From Thiomicrorhabdus sp033238645 (GTDB lineage Bacteria; Pseudomonadota; Gammaproteobacteria; Thiomicrospirales; Thiomicrospiraceae), in the NCBI GenBank assembly GCA_033238645.1, contig BQXR01000005.1:1-64000 (forward strand): a stretch of DNA of 64,000 nucleotides, given 5' to 3'. Under the pieces are notes generated by a model that saw only the letters and a list, made by a program, of their open reading frames with translations, ran no database searches and was not told the DNA's origin. Below, piece after piece: positions 1 to 8,452 of this stretch (positions within the stretch are counted from its first letter, which is position 1; every line of letters begins with the position of its first letter). The position numbers were made by a program, and so were the translations under genes.

Positions 1-107
1 TTTATTTAATTGCTTCATATTGTCTCTTAGTGGTTGTGTGCGTTTTTACAAAAAAGCATTAGAACAGAAAACATGTAGAAAGTATGGTGAATTCACCTAT
101 CGAAGCA

Positions 108-166
108 AAATCAATCGAGTCTGACCCCATTGATTATGACCCCAATTGTTTGACCCCATTGATTCG
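108..166. repeat. Degenerate TGACCCCATTGATT tandem repeat
   Basis: TGACCCCATTGATT occurs at 122-135 and exactly again at 151-164, with a shorter TGACCCCAATTG copy at 137-148, giving a spacing of about 15 bases. The leader AAATCAATCGAGTCT just before it recurs near 27010, followed by AACCC. Similar GAGTCTGACCCC strings are known as dispersed repeats near mobile or accessory genes in gammaproteobacteria. Bases 1-107 show no gene. Confidence 0.6.
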
Positions 167-1171
167 TTACCTAGCAGGAATAAGAAAAGTTTCCGTACCC
201 TGACCAATCCCACTTAAACAAACATATAAATCGAAATCTAAATCTAAATCTAAACTCAACTCTTCAAAAGCTCTTTTAATTTTTTCAACATTCACATCTT
301 TATGAAAAGGTATTGCCCAACTTAGGCAACCTTTAAAGTTTTCAAAATCAGGTGCTTTTTCAATCATTTTTGTTATATGGCCATTTTGAGAGCAGAACAA
401 ATCTCTGATCAAGCTTCTAATACCCTCAGAATCGGTTAATTCATTAGTGATGACCATACTAGAAAATCTTCTATCAAGGGAACCAATATCTCTTCTAGGA
501 ATCCTCATTTGTTCATTAGCAAAAAGTTCAATATAACGGCCATTATAAACTTCTTCCTTCCTATTAATAAACTCATCAATTTCTAGGAAGATATTGCGTA
601 AATTATCATAATTTGGTGCTTCTATTTTTAATAGAATTTCTAATTTCTTTCCTCTTAGAAACTCGTTTTCAGAAAGAAAACTCTTACCATAAAGATAACT
701 ATATAATCGCGACATTCTGATATCATGACTTTCTTTAAACTTCACTTCAAAATTTGCAATTTCATCATCTTTCTTCATTACTAAATCGCACGAACCTATA
801 GAGCGATTAAAACCTTCAAGTTTAAAACCCTCTTCAACTAAATACTTATAAGTTAATAGCTCTACGAACAAAGAGTGAAGCTTTATATCAAGCTGGTATC
901 CTCTTTGACTTCCTAGCTCTTCAAAAACTTCCTTAAATAATTCTTTAGGAATAGCCGCGTAATGTGGAATATCAAATCCATTTGAAAAAAAAATACGTTC
1001 AATTAAAGCCCGTAAAAGAGAATTTGTAAGAGACTTCTCTTTTTCAATGAGAATGAAAGGCACTAATTTGGTAAACAAAATCTTTCCATTAACACTCAAT
1101 GATGAAATTTCAAAACTTTCAATTTGTGATAACCAATCTGCTGGCAACACTTTTGTCTGCATTGTTTTCAT
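167..1171 (-). CDS. Hypothetical protein with PD-(D/E)XK nuclease-like core
   Basis: Unrecognised protein of about 334 residues. The frame opens upstream at a TTG (1189), but the ATG at 1171 with a weak GGGTAG upstream is a more natural start. In the frame counted from the TTG, a helix with Glu110 is followed by CDLVM (Asp135) and NFEVKF (Glu148, Lys150). This alpha-helix / D / E-x-K order is the signature of the PD-(D/E)XK nuclease fold seen in restriction-like and Holliday-junction enzymes. The rest has no recognised domain. The gene is much more AT-rich than its neighbours and is flanked by repeats, which suggests acquisition. No methylase or toxin partner lies inside the window, but the upstream neighbour is cut off. 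The nuclease role is inference from one motif. Confidence 0.6.
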   Translation of the reverse strand: MKTMQTKVLPADWLSQIESFEISSLSVNGKILFTKLVPFILIEKEKSLTNSLLRALIERIFFSNGFDIPHYAAIPKELFKEVFEELGSQRGYQLDIKLHSLFVELLTYKYLVEEGFKLEGFNRSIGSCDLVMKKDDEIANFEVKFKESHDIRMSRLYSYLYGKSFLSENEFLRGKKLEILLKIEAPNYDNLRNIFLEIDEFINRKEEVYNGRYIELFANEQMRIPRRDIGSLDRRFSSMVITNELTDSEGIRSLIRDLFCSQNGHITKMIEKAPDFENFKGCLSWAIPFHKDVNVEKIKRAFEELSLDLDLDFDLYVCLSGIGQGTETFLIPAR

Positions 1172-1225
1172 GATATATCTACCCGACAATGAAATTTATA
1201 ACGCTATGGCTTAACGATCCTAACA

Positions 1226-1262
1226 AATGAAAAAAAACCCACTGTAAAGCGGGTTTTTTAGT
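1226..1262. terminator. Intrinsic terminator, probably bidirectional
   Basis: An A-run plus CCC arm pairs with GGGTTTTTT across a short loop (AAAAAACCC ... GGGTTTTTT). It reads as a hairpin with a U-tract on either strand. It lies past the end of the pyruvate dehydrogenase operon and just upstream of the accessory gene. Confidence 0.7.
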
Positions 1263-1288
1263 CTAAACAATCAAACTGACTATTTCGT

Positions 1289-1414
1289 AAATAGGAGGCT
1301 AGTTTGCCCTTATGATTGGATGAATTCAAGGCGGAGAAATGTGAGCATACAAGTGTATGTGATCATTTCCCAACGAAGAAGTCGCCGATCATAAGGGTGA
1401 AATAGCCCCTATTT
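1289..1414. repeat. Large palindromic repeat (about 126 bp) at the 3' end of lpdA
   Basis: Outer arms AAATAGG (1289-1295) and CCTATTT (1408-1414) enclose a second arm pair around GCCCTTATGAT (about 1304-1315) and ATCATAAGGG (1388-1397), then GGCG/CGCC, and an inner hairpin GAAATG...GCATAC / GTATGT...CATTTC (1336-1369). The central AAGGCG ... CCAACGAAG layout resembles long dispersed palindromes found in intergenic DNA of marine gammaproteobacteria. The outer right arm supplies the last bases and stop codon of lpdA. Confidence 0.75.
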
Positions 1415-3172
1415 TTTCTTTGGTGGCATTAGGTCGGTTATCGTTCCCTCCGCCATCTCAGCCGCAAAACAAAGCGTCTCACTTAGCGTAGGATGCGGAT
1501 GAATGGTCAATCCAATATCCTGCATATCAGCCCCCATCTCAATTGCTAACATTGCCTCAGCAATAAGCTCACCCGCGTTAGGCCCAACAATTCCACACCC
1601 TAATAGACGGTGTGTTTTTGCACAGAACATGGCTTTGGTTAGACCTTCGTCACGACCTAAGCTTAAGCTACGACCAGAAGCTGCCCATGGGAATGCGCCC
1701 TTCTCGTATTCGATACCTTCTGATTTTAGCTCGTCTTCTGTTTTACCTGCCCAAGCAATCTCAGGGTCAGTATAAGCAACGGATGGGATACCCATTGGTG
1801 TAAATGCGCTAGGCATGCCGTTAATGACTTCTGCTGCTACTTTACCTTCGTGTACCGCTTTATGCGCTAACATTGGCTGACCGATGACATCACCGATTGC
1901 GTAGATGTGATCAACGTTTGTTTTCTGACGCTCGTCGGCTTCGATGAAGCCCCAATCGTTTACCATCACGCCTGCTTTTTCAGCACCAATCAATGCACCA
2001 TTTGGCGCACGACCTACTGCAACTAATACTCGATCAAATGTATCTGTTTCAGGACAACCTTTACCTTCAAAAGTAACGACTAATCCAGCATCCGTTGCTT
2101 CAACATTTGTGACTTTTGATTTAAGGAAGACGTTTTCGTACTTCTTCTTAATAATCTTAAGCAGAGGTTTAGAGATGTCTTTATCAGCACCAGGGATAAT
2201 GGTATCGCCTAGCTCTACCACTGTGATATTTGACCCTAGAGAGTCATAAACCTGTGCCATCTCAAGACCGATAATACCACCACCGATGACTAGTAGACGC
2301 TTTGGAATCTCTTCTAGCTCTAGAGCATCGGTCGAGTCCATGACACGTGGATCATCATGTGGGATAAACGGTAGTTTGATTACACGTGAACCCGCAGCAA
2401 TAATGGCGTTTTGGAATGCGATGGTCTTAGTGCCTCCGTCTTCTAACTCAACCGTTACAGTATTTGCAGAGCTAAACTTACCGTAACCCTGAACGACTTC
2501 AACTTTACGTGCTTTTGCAAGACCAGAAAGACCACCGGTTAGCTTATTGATAACAGAGTCTTTGTAGTCACGAATCTTATTGATATCGATCTCAGGCTCT
2601 TGAAATGTGATTCCGTGTGCTGACATTCCACGTGTTTCATTTAGAACCACAGACATATGTAATAGCGCTTTAGACGGGATACAACCTACGTTTAAGCAAA
2701 CACCACCGATGCTGCTATAACGTTCGATCATCACTACTTTCTTACCTAGATCCGCTGCACGGAAAGCGGCTGTATAACCACCTGGACCTGACCCAAGCAC
2801 TAATACTTCACACTGCATATCAGCATCAGGCAGGTCAGCGGCTGAAACTGCATTTGGAGCTTGCTTTTCAACGGTTGAAGCTTCTGCTGGTGCAACTGAC
2901 TTTTCTACGTTAGCTGCAACCGTATCGGCATTCGCAATTTCCATAGTTCCAATAACAGAACCTTCGGCAACTTTATCGCCTACATTTACTGTTACAGTTA
3001 CAATCCGACCTGCGAAAGGTGCTGGAATTTCCATAGTCGCTTTGTCTGACTCTAATGTTAATAGAGAATCATCTTGTGCTGCTTCATCACCCGCTGCAAC
3101 AAGTACTTCGATAACTTCTACTTCTGCGAAGTCACCGATATCAGGAACTACAATATCTACAATCTTTGTCAT
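1409..3172 (-). CDS. lpdA: Dihydrolipoyl dehydrogenase (E3) with N-terminal lipoyl domain
   Basis: E3 component that reoxidises dihydrolipoamide to lipoamide with NAD+ in the pyruvate dehydrogenase complex (cytoplasm). Residues 1-80 are a lipoyl domain with the swinging-arm lysine in ESDKATMEIP (Lys44), followed by an Ala/Pro-rich hinge to about 118. The FAD-binding GSGPGG is at 127-132, the redox disulfide GGVCLNVGCIPSK has Cys159 and Cys164, and the C-terminal HPHPTLSE supplies the catalytic His/Glu. At 587 residues it is longer than a classical E3 (about 475) because of the fused lipoyl domain. The start is preceded by GGGGACAAAG. It is the last gene of aceE-aceF-lpdA, 12 bases after aceF. 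Its stop codon lies in the arm of a palindromic repeat. Confidence 0.97.
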   Translation of the reverse strand: MTKIVDIVVPDIGDFAEVEVIEVLVAAGDEAAQDDSLLTLESDKATMEIPAPFAGRIVTVTVNVGDKVAEGSVIGTMEIANADTVAANVEKSVAPAEASTVEKQAPNAVSAADLPDADMQCEVLVLGSGPGGYTAAFRAADLGKKVVMIERYSSIGGVCLNVGCIPSKALLHMSVVLNETRGMSAHGITFQEPEIDINKIRDYKDSVINKLTGGLSGLAKARKVEVVQGYGKFSSANTVTVELEDGGTKTIAFQNAIIAAGSRVIKLPFIPHDDPRVMDSTDALELEEIPKRLLVIGGGIIGLEMAQVYDSLGSNITVVELGDTIIPGADKDISKPLLKIIKKKYENVFLKSKVTNVEATDAGLVVTFEGKGCPETDTFDRVLVAVGRAPNGALIGAEKAGVMVNDWGFIEADERQKTNVDHIYAIGDVIGQPMLAHKAVHEGKVAAEVINGMPSAFTPMGIPSVAYTDPEIAWAGKTEDELKSEGIEYEKGAFPWAASGRSLSLGRDEGLTKAMFCAKTHRLLGCGIVGPNAGELIAEAMLAIEMGADMQDIGLTIHPHPTLSETLCFAAEMAEGTITDLMPPKKK

Positions 3173-3184
3173 CTTTGTCCCCTA

Positions 3185-4465
3185 CTACAGAATTAGCTGA
3201 CGTAAGTCAGATAGGTAATTACCAACAGTCGTTGTGAAGCGAACCCCTTCAGCACCATCTAAAGCACGGTGATCGTAAGAGACACTGAAAGGCATCACTA
3301 GACGAGGAATGAATTCAGAACCATTCCAAACTGGCTGCATCTTCGCTTTAGAAAGTCCCATGATGGCCACTTCTGGTGCATTGACGATTGGCGTAAACTG
3401 AGTTCCACCAATACCGCCTAAACTAGAGATAGTGAAAGTTCCACCACTCATATCTGCTGCACCAAGTTTACCTTCACGTGCTTTACCAGAGATCTCCATT
3501 AGATCTTTAGAAAGTTCGTAAATGCCTTTCTTATCCACATCTTTAACGACAGGAACCATCAGACCGTTTGGTGTATCAACCGCAATACCGATGTTGTAGT
3601 ACTGCTTTTTAATGATTGATTGACCATCAGGAGATAGAGAAGCATTTACACTTGGGAAATCTTGTAGTGCTTTAACAACCGCTTTCATAACGAAAACAAG
3701 TGGTGTTAGCTTAATACCTTGCTTCTCAGCAGCGGCTTTTTGATCTTTACGGAACTGATCCATCTCAGAGATATCACACTCATCAAACTGAGTAACGTGC
3801 GGAACGTTTAACCAACTAGCGTGTAGGAACTTACCAGAGATCTTCTTAATACGGCCAAGCTCTTCAGTAGAGGTTTCACCAAACTTACTGAAATCAACGG
3901 CTGGAATAGGAGGAATACCTGCTCCGCCTGTTGCACCAGTAGCCGCTCCGCCACTTTGCATAACTGACTTGATTAGCGCTTCAACATCAGACTGCTGAAC
4001 ACGCCCTTTTGGACCTGTTCCCGTTACCTTAGTTAAATCAGTACCTAACTTACGAGCAAAGGCACGAACTGAAGGCGATGCATGCGATGCAGCCCCCATT
4101 GTTTGGGCATTGATTGGCTTAGACGCGTTAGCAGCTGGAGCAGAAACCGGCGCACTTGGCGCTGGAGCTGCTGCTTGAACAGGTGCAGGAACCGCTTTAT
4201 CTTCTACCGCTGGCGCTGCTGCTTCACCAGAAACATCAATCTCTACGAAATAGGTTCCTTCAGAAACATCATCTCCGACAGAAACAACTACCTTCGTCAC
4301 TGTTCCAGCAACCGGCGATGGAATTTCCATCGTTGCTTTGTCAGACTCTAAAGTTAAAAGTGAATCATCAACGGCAACAATGTCACCTTCTGAAATTAAG
4401 ACTTCAATGACTTCAACTGAATCGAAATCACCAATATCAGGAATATTAATTTGCTGTGTAGCCAT
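3185..4465 (-). CDS. aceF: Dihydrolipoamide acetyltransferase, E2 of pyruvate dehydrogenase
   Basis: Core E2 enzyme that transfers the acetyl group from lipoamide to CoA. Domain order: one lipoyl domain (about 1-78, Lys43 in ESDKATMEIP), an Ala/Pro linker, a peripheral subunit-binding domain around 132-168 (SPSVRAFARKLG ... GPKGRV), a Gly/Ala-rich linker, and the catalytic acyltransferase domain ending in SYDHRALDGAEG (His about 399, Asp about 403). The E. coli protein has three lipoyl domains; this one has a single domain, with another carried by LpdA. It follows aceE after 121 bases that contain two hairpins and lies 12 bases before lpdA, so it is likely cotranscribed with both. Confidence 0.97.
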   Translation of the reverse strand: MATQQINIPDIGDFDSVEVIEVLISEGDIVAVDDSLLTLESDKATMEIPSPVAGTVTKVVVSVGDDVSEGTYFVEIDVSGEAAAPAVEDKAVPAPVQAAAPAPSAPVSAPAANASKPINAQTMGAASHASPSVRAFARKLGTDLTKVTGTGPKGRVQQSDVEALIKSVMQSGGAATGATGGAGIPPIPAVDFSKFGETSTEELGRIKKISGKFLHASWLNVPHVTQFDECDISEMDQFRKDQKAAAEKQGIKLTPLVFVMKAVVKALQDFPSVNASLSPDGQSIIKKQYYNIGIAVDTPNGLMVPVVKDVDKKGIYELSKDLMEISGKAREGKLGAADMSGGTFTISSLGGIGGTQFTPIVNAPEVAIMGLSKAKMQPVWNGSEFIPRLVMPFSVSYDHRALDGAEGVRFTTTVGNYLSDLRQLIL

Positions 4466-4486
4466 AATATGCTTTTCCTACTTAAC

Positions 4487-4579
4487 AGTTACCAACTAGG
4501 TTCTCAGGCTGGTAACTTTTAAAATAATTTGTATTTATCTAAAACGGAAAAAGCCGCTATGAAAATCAGTAGCGGCTTT
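4487..4579 (-). terminator. Two hairpins between aceE and aceF (attenuator or internal terminator)
   Basis: AAAGCCGCTA (4550-4559) pairs with TAGCGGCTTT (4570-4579). Read on the minus strand the stem is followed by TTTTTCCGTTTT, a terminator-like tract right after the aceE stop. A second hairpin, AGTTACCA (4487-4494) with TGGTAACT (4510-4517), lies closer to aceF. Together they could lower aceF-lpdA transcription relative to aceE or protect mRNA ends; that role is inference. Confidence 0.65.
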
Positions 4580-4586
4580 AAGGATC

Positions 4587-7247
4587 TTAAGCGTGTAGCG
4601 GGAAGGCTTTTTCGCTGTCAATTCCGTATTGCTTAATCGCTTTCTCAACAATGTCTGCTTTAATCTTTCCAGCATCGGCAAGAGACTTAAGTGCTTCGAC
4701 CACCACATAAGAGCTGTTTACTTCGAAGAACTTACGTAGCTGATCACGTGTATCAGAACGACCATAACCATCTGTCCCTAATACATAGTACTCACCAGGA
4801 ATATACTGTCGAATACGCTCAGGATAGTCACGAATATAATCTGTTGCTACGATAAATGGCCCTTCAGCACCAGCAAGCTTTTCGGTTACGAAAGGTACTT
4901 TTGGTGTTGCTGTTGGATGCATTGTGTTCCAACGGGTTGCTTCGATACCATCACGACGTAGCAAGTTAAAACTTGGTACACCCCAGATATCCGCCGCAAC
5001 ATTCCAGTCTTTCTCTAGTATTTCAGCCGCTTCGATGACTTCACGGAAGATTGTTCCTGAACCCATTAGCTGTACTTTGTTCTTATGCTTAGACTGAGTT
5101 GTCTTAAACTTGTATAGACCTTTTATGATATCTTCTTCAGATCCTTCAGGCATTGCAGGATGTGAGTAGTTCTCGTTCATCGCTGTAATATAATAGAAGA
5201 CATCTTGCTTCTCGTTGAACATACGCTTAATACCATCACGAATAATCACCGCCATTTCAAAAGCAAATGTTGGATCATAACTTAGACAGTTAGGTACGTG
5301 ATCGTACTGGATAAGGTTGTGACCATCCTGATGCTGAAGACCTTCACCTTCAAGCGTTGTACGACCTGCTGTACCACCGATTAGGAAACCACGTGCACGA
5401 GAATCACCCGCTGCCCATGCTAGATCACCAATACGTTGGAAACCAAACATTGAGTAGTAGATGTAGAAAGGAATCATACTTACGCCATAGTTTGCATAAG
5501 CTGTAGAGGCTGCAACCCAGTTAGCCATTGCACCCGCTTCGTTGATTCCTTCTTCGAATACTTGACCACTTGAAGACTCTTTGTACCACATCAACTGATC
5601 GTTATCCATCGGCTCATATAACTGACCTGCTGGATCGTAGATACCAACCTGACGGAATAGACCTTCCATACCGAATGTACGTGCTTCATCAGGAATGATT
5701 GGCACAATACGTGGCCCTAAAGTCTTATCACGTAACAGGATAGAGATGATTCTAACAAATGCCATTGTGGTAGACATTTCACGTTCACCCGTACCTTCAG
5801 TTAGCATTTTGAAGGTAGACAGGTCAGGAACTGGCAGCTTCTCAGCATCATCAATACGTACAGGTAAAGAACCACCTAACACTTCACGACGCTCTTTCAT
5901 GTACTTCATCACATCAGAGTTATCATCTGGTGCGTAGAAAGGCACTTGCTTCTCTAAATCTTCATCAGAGAATGGGATTGAGAAACGATCACGGAAGTAC
6001 TTATACCCTTCATAATCCAGTTTCTTCTGCTGGTGAGCATTGTTTGCAGACTCTCCGTATGGCCCCATGCCATAACCTTTAACGGTTTTCGCAAGGATAA
6101 CCGTCGGCTGACCTTTATTCTCTTCAGCACGCTTGTATGCGTTATAGACTTTACGCGGAGAGTGACCACCACGCGTTAGCTTAAAGATTTCGTCATCAGA
6201 CATATCGGCAACAAGTGCAGCTGTCTCTGGATATTTACCAAAGAAGTGCTCGCGAACGAAAGCACCATCTTTAGCTTTATAAGCTTGATACTCACCATCA
6301 ACCACTTCACCCATACGCTCAACAAGCTTACCAGAAGTATCTTTTTGTAACAGACGATCCCAACCAGAACCCCAGATAACCTTAACAACAGCCCAACCAG
6401 CACCACGGAACACGCCTTCTAGCTCTTGAATAATACTGGCATTACCACGAACAGGACCATCTAAACGCTGTAGGTTACAGTTAATAACGAAAACTAGATT
6501 ATCTAGTTTTTCACGTTTGGCTAATTGTAAAGCACCTCGTGATTCTGGCTCATCCATCTCACCATCCCCAAGGAATGCCCAGACTTTACGACCCGTTGTT
6601 TTTGCTAAACCACGTGCGTGCATGTATTTCATAAAACGCGCTTGGTAGATTGCCATTAGTGGCCCAAGACCCATAGAGACCGTCGGGAACTGCCAATAGT
6701 CACTCATTAACCACGGATGCGGATAAGAAGATAGACCATTGCCATCTACTTCTTGACGGTAGTTACGTAACTGCTCTTCAGTTAAACGACCTTCCATATA
6801 AGAACGTGCATACATTCCAGGTGCAGTATGCCCTTGAAAGAAGATCATATCGGCGCCTTGCTCGTGCTTAGGGCCTTTAAAAAAGTGGTTCATTCCTACT
6901 TCATATAAGGTACAACTAGAAGCATAAGAAGCGATGTGTCCACCCACACTGGTATTTTTATTTGCGCCAGACACAAGTGCCATCGCATTCCAACGTAACA
7001 TTGCACGCATTTTAATCTCTAAATCAGTGTTACCTGGGTAGTTCACCTGATTATCGGCTGAGATGGTATTTACGTACGGCGTATTAGCAGAATAGGGAAT
7101 ATCAATTCCGTGTACACGTGCTTTCTCGATTAAGCTCGCAATGATGTGCTGTGCTTTGTCGCTTCCTTCAAAAGAAACAACGGCTTCTAAAGCGTCAATC
7201 CACTCTTGTGTTTCTTGTGGGTCTTGGTCGATAAACTGTTCGCTCAT
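4587..7247 (-). CDS. aceE: Pyruvate dehydrogenase E1 component, homodimeric type
   Basis: Thiamine-diphosphate-dependent decarboxylation of pyruvate and transfer of the acetyl group to the E2 lipoamide. The protein is 886 residues, matching the E. coli AceE length. The ThDP motif is visible as GDGEMDEPES ... VINCNLQRLDGPVRG near 240-275, and the conserved GGTAGRTTLEGEGLQHQDG segment lies in the second half. An in-frame ATG nine codons upstream exists, but ATG at 7247 has GAGG nine bases upstream and gives the family start MSEQF...DPQETQEW. First gene of the operon with aceF and lpdA. No pdhR-like regulator is adjacent. Confidence 0.97.
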   Translation of the reverse strand: MSEQFIDQDPQETQEWIDALEAVVSFEGSDKAQHIIASLIEKARVHGIDIPYSANTPYVNTISADNQVNYPGNTDLEIKMRAMLRWNAMALVSGANKNTSVGGHIASYASSCTLYEVGMNHFFKGPKHEQGADMIFFQGHTAPGMYARSYMEGRLTEEQLRNYRQEVDGNGLSSYPHPWLMSDYWQFPTVSMGLGPLMAIYQARFMKYMHARGLAKTTGRKVWAFLGDGEMDEPESRGALQLAKREKLDNLVFVINCNLQRLDGPVRGNASIIQELEGVFRGAGWAVVKVIWGSGWDRLLQKDTSGKLVERMGEVVDGEYQAYKAKDGAFVREHFFGKYPETAALVADMSDDEIFKLTRGGHSPRKVYNAYKRAEENKGQPTVILAKTVKGYGMGPYGESANNAHQQKKLDYEGYKYFRDRFSIPFSDEDLEKQVPFYAPDDNSDVMKYMKERREVLGGSLPVRIDDAEKLPVPDLSTFKMLTEGTGEREMSTTMAFVRIISILLRDKTLGPRIVPIIPDEARTFGMEGLFRQVGIYDPAGQLYEPMDNDQLMWYKESSSGQVFEEGINEAGAMANWVAASTAYANYGVSMIPFYIYYSMFGFQRIGDLAWAAGDSRARGFLIGGTAGRTTLEGEGLQHQDGHNLIQYDHVPNCLSYDPTFAFEMAVIIRDGIKRMFNEKQDVFYYITAMNENYSHPAMPEGSEEDIIKGLYKFKTTQSKHKNKVQLMGSGTIFREVIEAAEILEKDWNVAADIWGVPSFNLLRRDGIEATRWNTMHPTATPKVPFVTEKLAGAEGPFIVATDYIRDYPERIRQYIPGEYYVLGTDGYGRSDTRDQLRKFFEVNSSYVVVEALKSLADAGKIKADIVEKAIKQYGIDSEKAFPLHA

Positions 7248-7659
7248 TAAAGAGTACCTCATGGGTTGGATCAATATTCTTCAAGCGTTGGGTATGCCTG
7301 AAGTTTTCCAGTAATAGTAGTTCGTACTCTTACTGGCAACAAATCTTTGTTTTAGCGCCCTGCTTTAGGTTGCTAAAACGGTTAACTTTCCGATGTTATA
7401 TCAAGAGTTTTCCTGCATAAGTGGAACACTATGAAGCATTCCGCCCTTCGAAAAGGCAAATTTAGTGGGTGGGATTGTAACATTTTTTTATTTAAAATAC
7501 TCTCAAAGCAGAAGCATTGAAAATGGTCATTCAAGGGGAAACGGTAAGTTATTGAATCAAAAAATAAAACCTGATGTTAAAGTATAAGGATCTCTTATCA
7601 AGTCATTAACCAAGTATTTAAGATAACAGTCCATTTCTAACAAAAATCACAATAGTTTG
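7248..7659. other. Intergenic upstream region of aceE
   Basis: About 410 bases (of a 534-base gap) with no credible ORF. It contains the aceE leader and presumably its promoter on the minus strand, plus AT-rich stretches near 7480-7500 and 7555-7620. I could not assign a convincing -35/-10 pair or operator. The remaining part of the gap holds a C-tract motif and the rppH terminator. Confidence 0.6.
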
Positions 7660-7675
7660 CCCCCCCCTGCCCAAC
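7660..7675 (+). repeat. C-tract motif copy (C8-TGCCCAA)
   Basis: Eight C residues at 7660-7667 followed by TGCCCAAC, a degenerate copy of the dispersed C-run plus TG(C/T)TCA motif. It lies downstream of rppH in the gap shared with the aceE leader. Confidence 0.7.
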
Positions 7676-7702
7676 ATTCTACCGAGGTTATAAAATATAA
7701 AT

Positions 7703-7746
7703 CCCAAAAAACAAAACACCCCGCGATGAACAAATCATGCGAGGTC
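7703..7746 (-). terminator. Intrinsic terminator of rppH
   Basis: On the minus strand CCTCGCATGAT ... TTCATCGCGGGG forms an imperfect stem and is followed by the T-rich tract TGTTTTGTTTTTTGG. Position and orientation fit the end of rppH. Confidence 0.6.
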
Positions 7747-7781
7747 TGTTTGATGATAAAAAGTTCAACCATTTCAGCGAG

Positions 7782-8267
7782 CTATTTAAGCCAGAACTGT
7801 TCTAAACTCGATTCCAACTCCGTTAAAGCTTGCTGATAAACAGACTGTTTGAAACTGATAACCTCTTGCACAGGTCGCCAATAATCGACCCAGTCCCAAG
7901 CTTCAAACTCTGGGGTTTCATGGTGAGCTAGATCAATTTGCGCAACATCACCTTCAAACCCAAGCATAAACCAGATCTGCTTCTGACCAATACAAAGCGG
8001 TTGGCTATAGTGGCGAATAAGATGTTTGGGTAGGTCATAGCTGATCCAATCATCCGTTCGTCCGAGGACACGAACATCAGAGGGGTCTAGACCCACTTCC
8101 TCTTTTAACTCTCTAAAAAGCGCTTGCTGTGGCGTCTCGTTTTCACGAATCCCCCCTTGTGGAAACTGCCATGCATCTTGCAGGATTCGCTTCCCCCAAA
8201 ACAGTTTACCCTCTTTGTTGACGATAATAATACCGACATTTGGCCGATAGCCATCTGGATCGATCAT
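7782..8267 (-). CDS. rppH: RNA pyrophosphohydrolase (Nudix)
   Basis: Removes pyrophosphate from the 5' triphosphate of mRNA, which opens it to RNase E decay; cytoplasmic. 161 residues, typical for RppH. The N-terminus MIDPDGYRPNVGIIIVN and the GGIRENE ... REL-x-EEVG Nudix box (about residues 38-60) match the family closely, including WQFPQGG before the box. AAGG six bases upstream supports the start at 8267. It is divergent from the HAD phosphatase gene and ends at its own terminator. Confidence 0.95.
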   Translation of the reverse strand: MIDPDGYRPNVGIIIVNKEGKLFWGKRILQDAWQFPQGGIRENETPQQALFRELKEEVGLDPSDVRVLGRTDDWISYDLPKHLIRHYSQPLCIGQKQIWFMLGFEGDVAQIDLAHHETPEFEAWDWVDYWRPVQEVISFKQSVYQQALTELESSLEQFWLK

Positions 8268-8393
8268 GAAAACCTTAATTATTTTAAATTTAATTTATGG
8301 TGTTAATAGTGCCTAAAAATGTTGAGTTTTTCAATCCAAAATTCAGCTCTTTTTGATTTACTTAGCTTATAAAGCGTTTTAATTAAAACATTC

Positions 8394-8422
8394 TTGTCGA
8401 ATTGAGCAGTTTAGTTTACGAT
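8394..8422 (+). promoter_or_regulatory. Putative sigma-70 promoter of the HAD gene
   Basis: TTGTCG (8394-8399) and TACGAT (8417-8422) are separated by 17 bases and lie about 30 bases before the ATG of the downstream gene. Both hexamers deviate from consensus at two positions or fewer. Confidence 0.5.
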
Positions 8423-8452
8423 TAGGCAAAATTCACAAGGATCTCTTTAATC

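Noticed and set aside
1503..2486. Plus-strand frames of 63-101 codons opposite lpdA
   Set aside because: They mirror the codon structure of lpdA, lack ribosome sites and show Ser/Ile-rich antisense composition.
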